Shown here piece after piece: positions 63,869-64,000 of a stretch of 64,000 bases of DNA. Position numbers and translations under genes: made by a program. Below the pieces are notes generated by a model. The model made no database searches, was not told where the DNA came from, and worked only from the letters and a program-made list of their open reading frames with translations. The stretch is from Curtobacterium sp. MCPF17_002 (GTDB lineage: Bacteria > Actinomycetota > Actinomycetes > Actinomycetales > Microbacteriaceae), in assembly GCF_003234115.2 (NCBI RefSeq), contig NZ_CP126251.1, positions 558,001 through 622,000 on the forward strand. The letters run 5' to 3'. Within the stretch, counting starts at the first letter, position 1, and every line of letters starts with the position of its first letter.

Positions 63869-64000
63869 CTAGAAGATCATCGGACGGTCGTCGTCGAGCG
63901 AGGTCTCGAGGTCCAGGTCGACCGAGACGGGCACGTGGTCGCTCGGGGCGTCGCCCTTCCGCTCGTCGCGGTGGATGCGCGCGTCGGTGACGATGTCCGA
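63869..64000 (-). CDS. 3' end of an exonuclease III-type (endonuclease/exonuclease/phosphatase) gene
   Basis: The last 43 codons of a minus-strand gene entering from beyond the window. The peptide has SDIVTDARIHRDERKG then PSDHVPVSVDLDL. SDHxPV with the catalytic His is the C-terminal signature of exodeoxyribonuclease III / AP endonucleases and the wider EEP superfamily. Ends FYI-like with DDRPMIF. Exonuclease III is the best guess; the rest of the gene would settle it. Confidence 0.75.
   Translation of the reverse strand, partial: SDIVTDARIHRDERKGDAPSDHVPVSVDLDLETSLDDDRPMIF

Overview
The window is about 70% GC, uses G or C at nearly every third codon position, and has many start codons preceded by only a short -10 box. 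It carries an HspR/HAIR-controlled dnaK operon. Together with gene content and the dispersed palindromes this points to an actinobacterium of the family Microbacteriaceae, most likely Curtobacterium or a close relative. That is inference from pattern; no 16S or other definitive marker is present.

Layout. 1-13.8 kb is an exopolysaccharide (EPS) locus: a secreted clan-A glycosidase, an acyltransferase, GT2 and GT4 glycosyltransferases, a pyruvyl transferase, a Wzz/BY-kinase, a divergent low-molecular-weight tyrosine phosphatase, a Wzy-like polymerase, a DUF3060 lipoprotein and a Wzx flippase. 13.9-25.5 kb holds three paralogous secreted proteins built from 7, 10 and 5 Ig-like modules. The middle one is split by a run of eight G. 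The dnaK-grpE-dnaJ-hspR cluster lies between the second and third. 25.6-33.1 kb has an rRNA-type methyltransferase, an aldo-keto reductase, a small protein, a GH2 beta-mannosidase, the EPS-initiating sugar phosphate transferase (frameshifted) and an orphan tatA. 33.3-43.2 kb has an MFS pump, an N-domain-less ClpB with a HAIR operator, a DUF2231 protein, a 40-aa ORF, and a two-component system in front of a lipoprotein and a MacAB-like export operon whose adaptor gene is frameshifted. 43.5-56.8 kb is sugar uptake: an ABC sugar importer, the fruR-fruK-fruA operon, a Tat-exported beta-helix protein, a GH20 hexosaminidase and a divergent ROK regulator. 56.9-64 kb is mixed housekeeping: DedA, a DUF2945 protein, a Ser/Thr kinase, TrpF, a HAD phosphatase, a thioesterase, a nitroreductase, an AEC transporter, a Met/Cys-rich Csp-like protein, a small hypothetical protein and the 3' end of an exonuclease III-type gene.

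How it fits together. The EPS genes make, flip, polymerise and trim a surface polysaccharide that is probably acylated and pyruvylated, under BY-kinase/phosphatase control. The modular Ig proteins are plausible matrix or surface partners. Their promoter regions and several EPS promoter regions share AT-rich ATATCAC-like patches. The stress genes form an HspR regulon with HAIR sites before dnaK and clpB.

Most notable: the G8 tract in the 10-module protein (phase-variation candidate or sequencing error), two further one-base frameshifts at short G/C runs, a dispersed palindromic repeat family (consensus half GGCCTGGAGGCGCGGTGCC) that also occurs inside reading frames and joins a second palindrome to form composite elements, and a small protein with about 25% methionine and ten cysteines. 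No tRNA, rRNA, CRISPR array, insertion sequence or prophage was seen.
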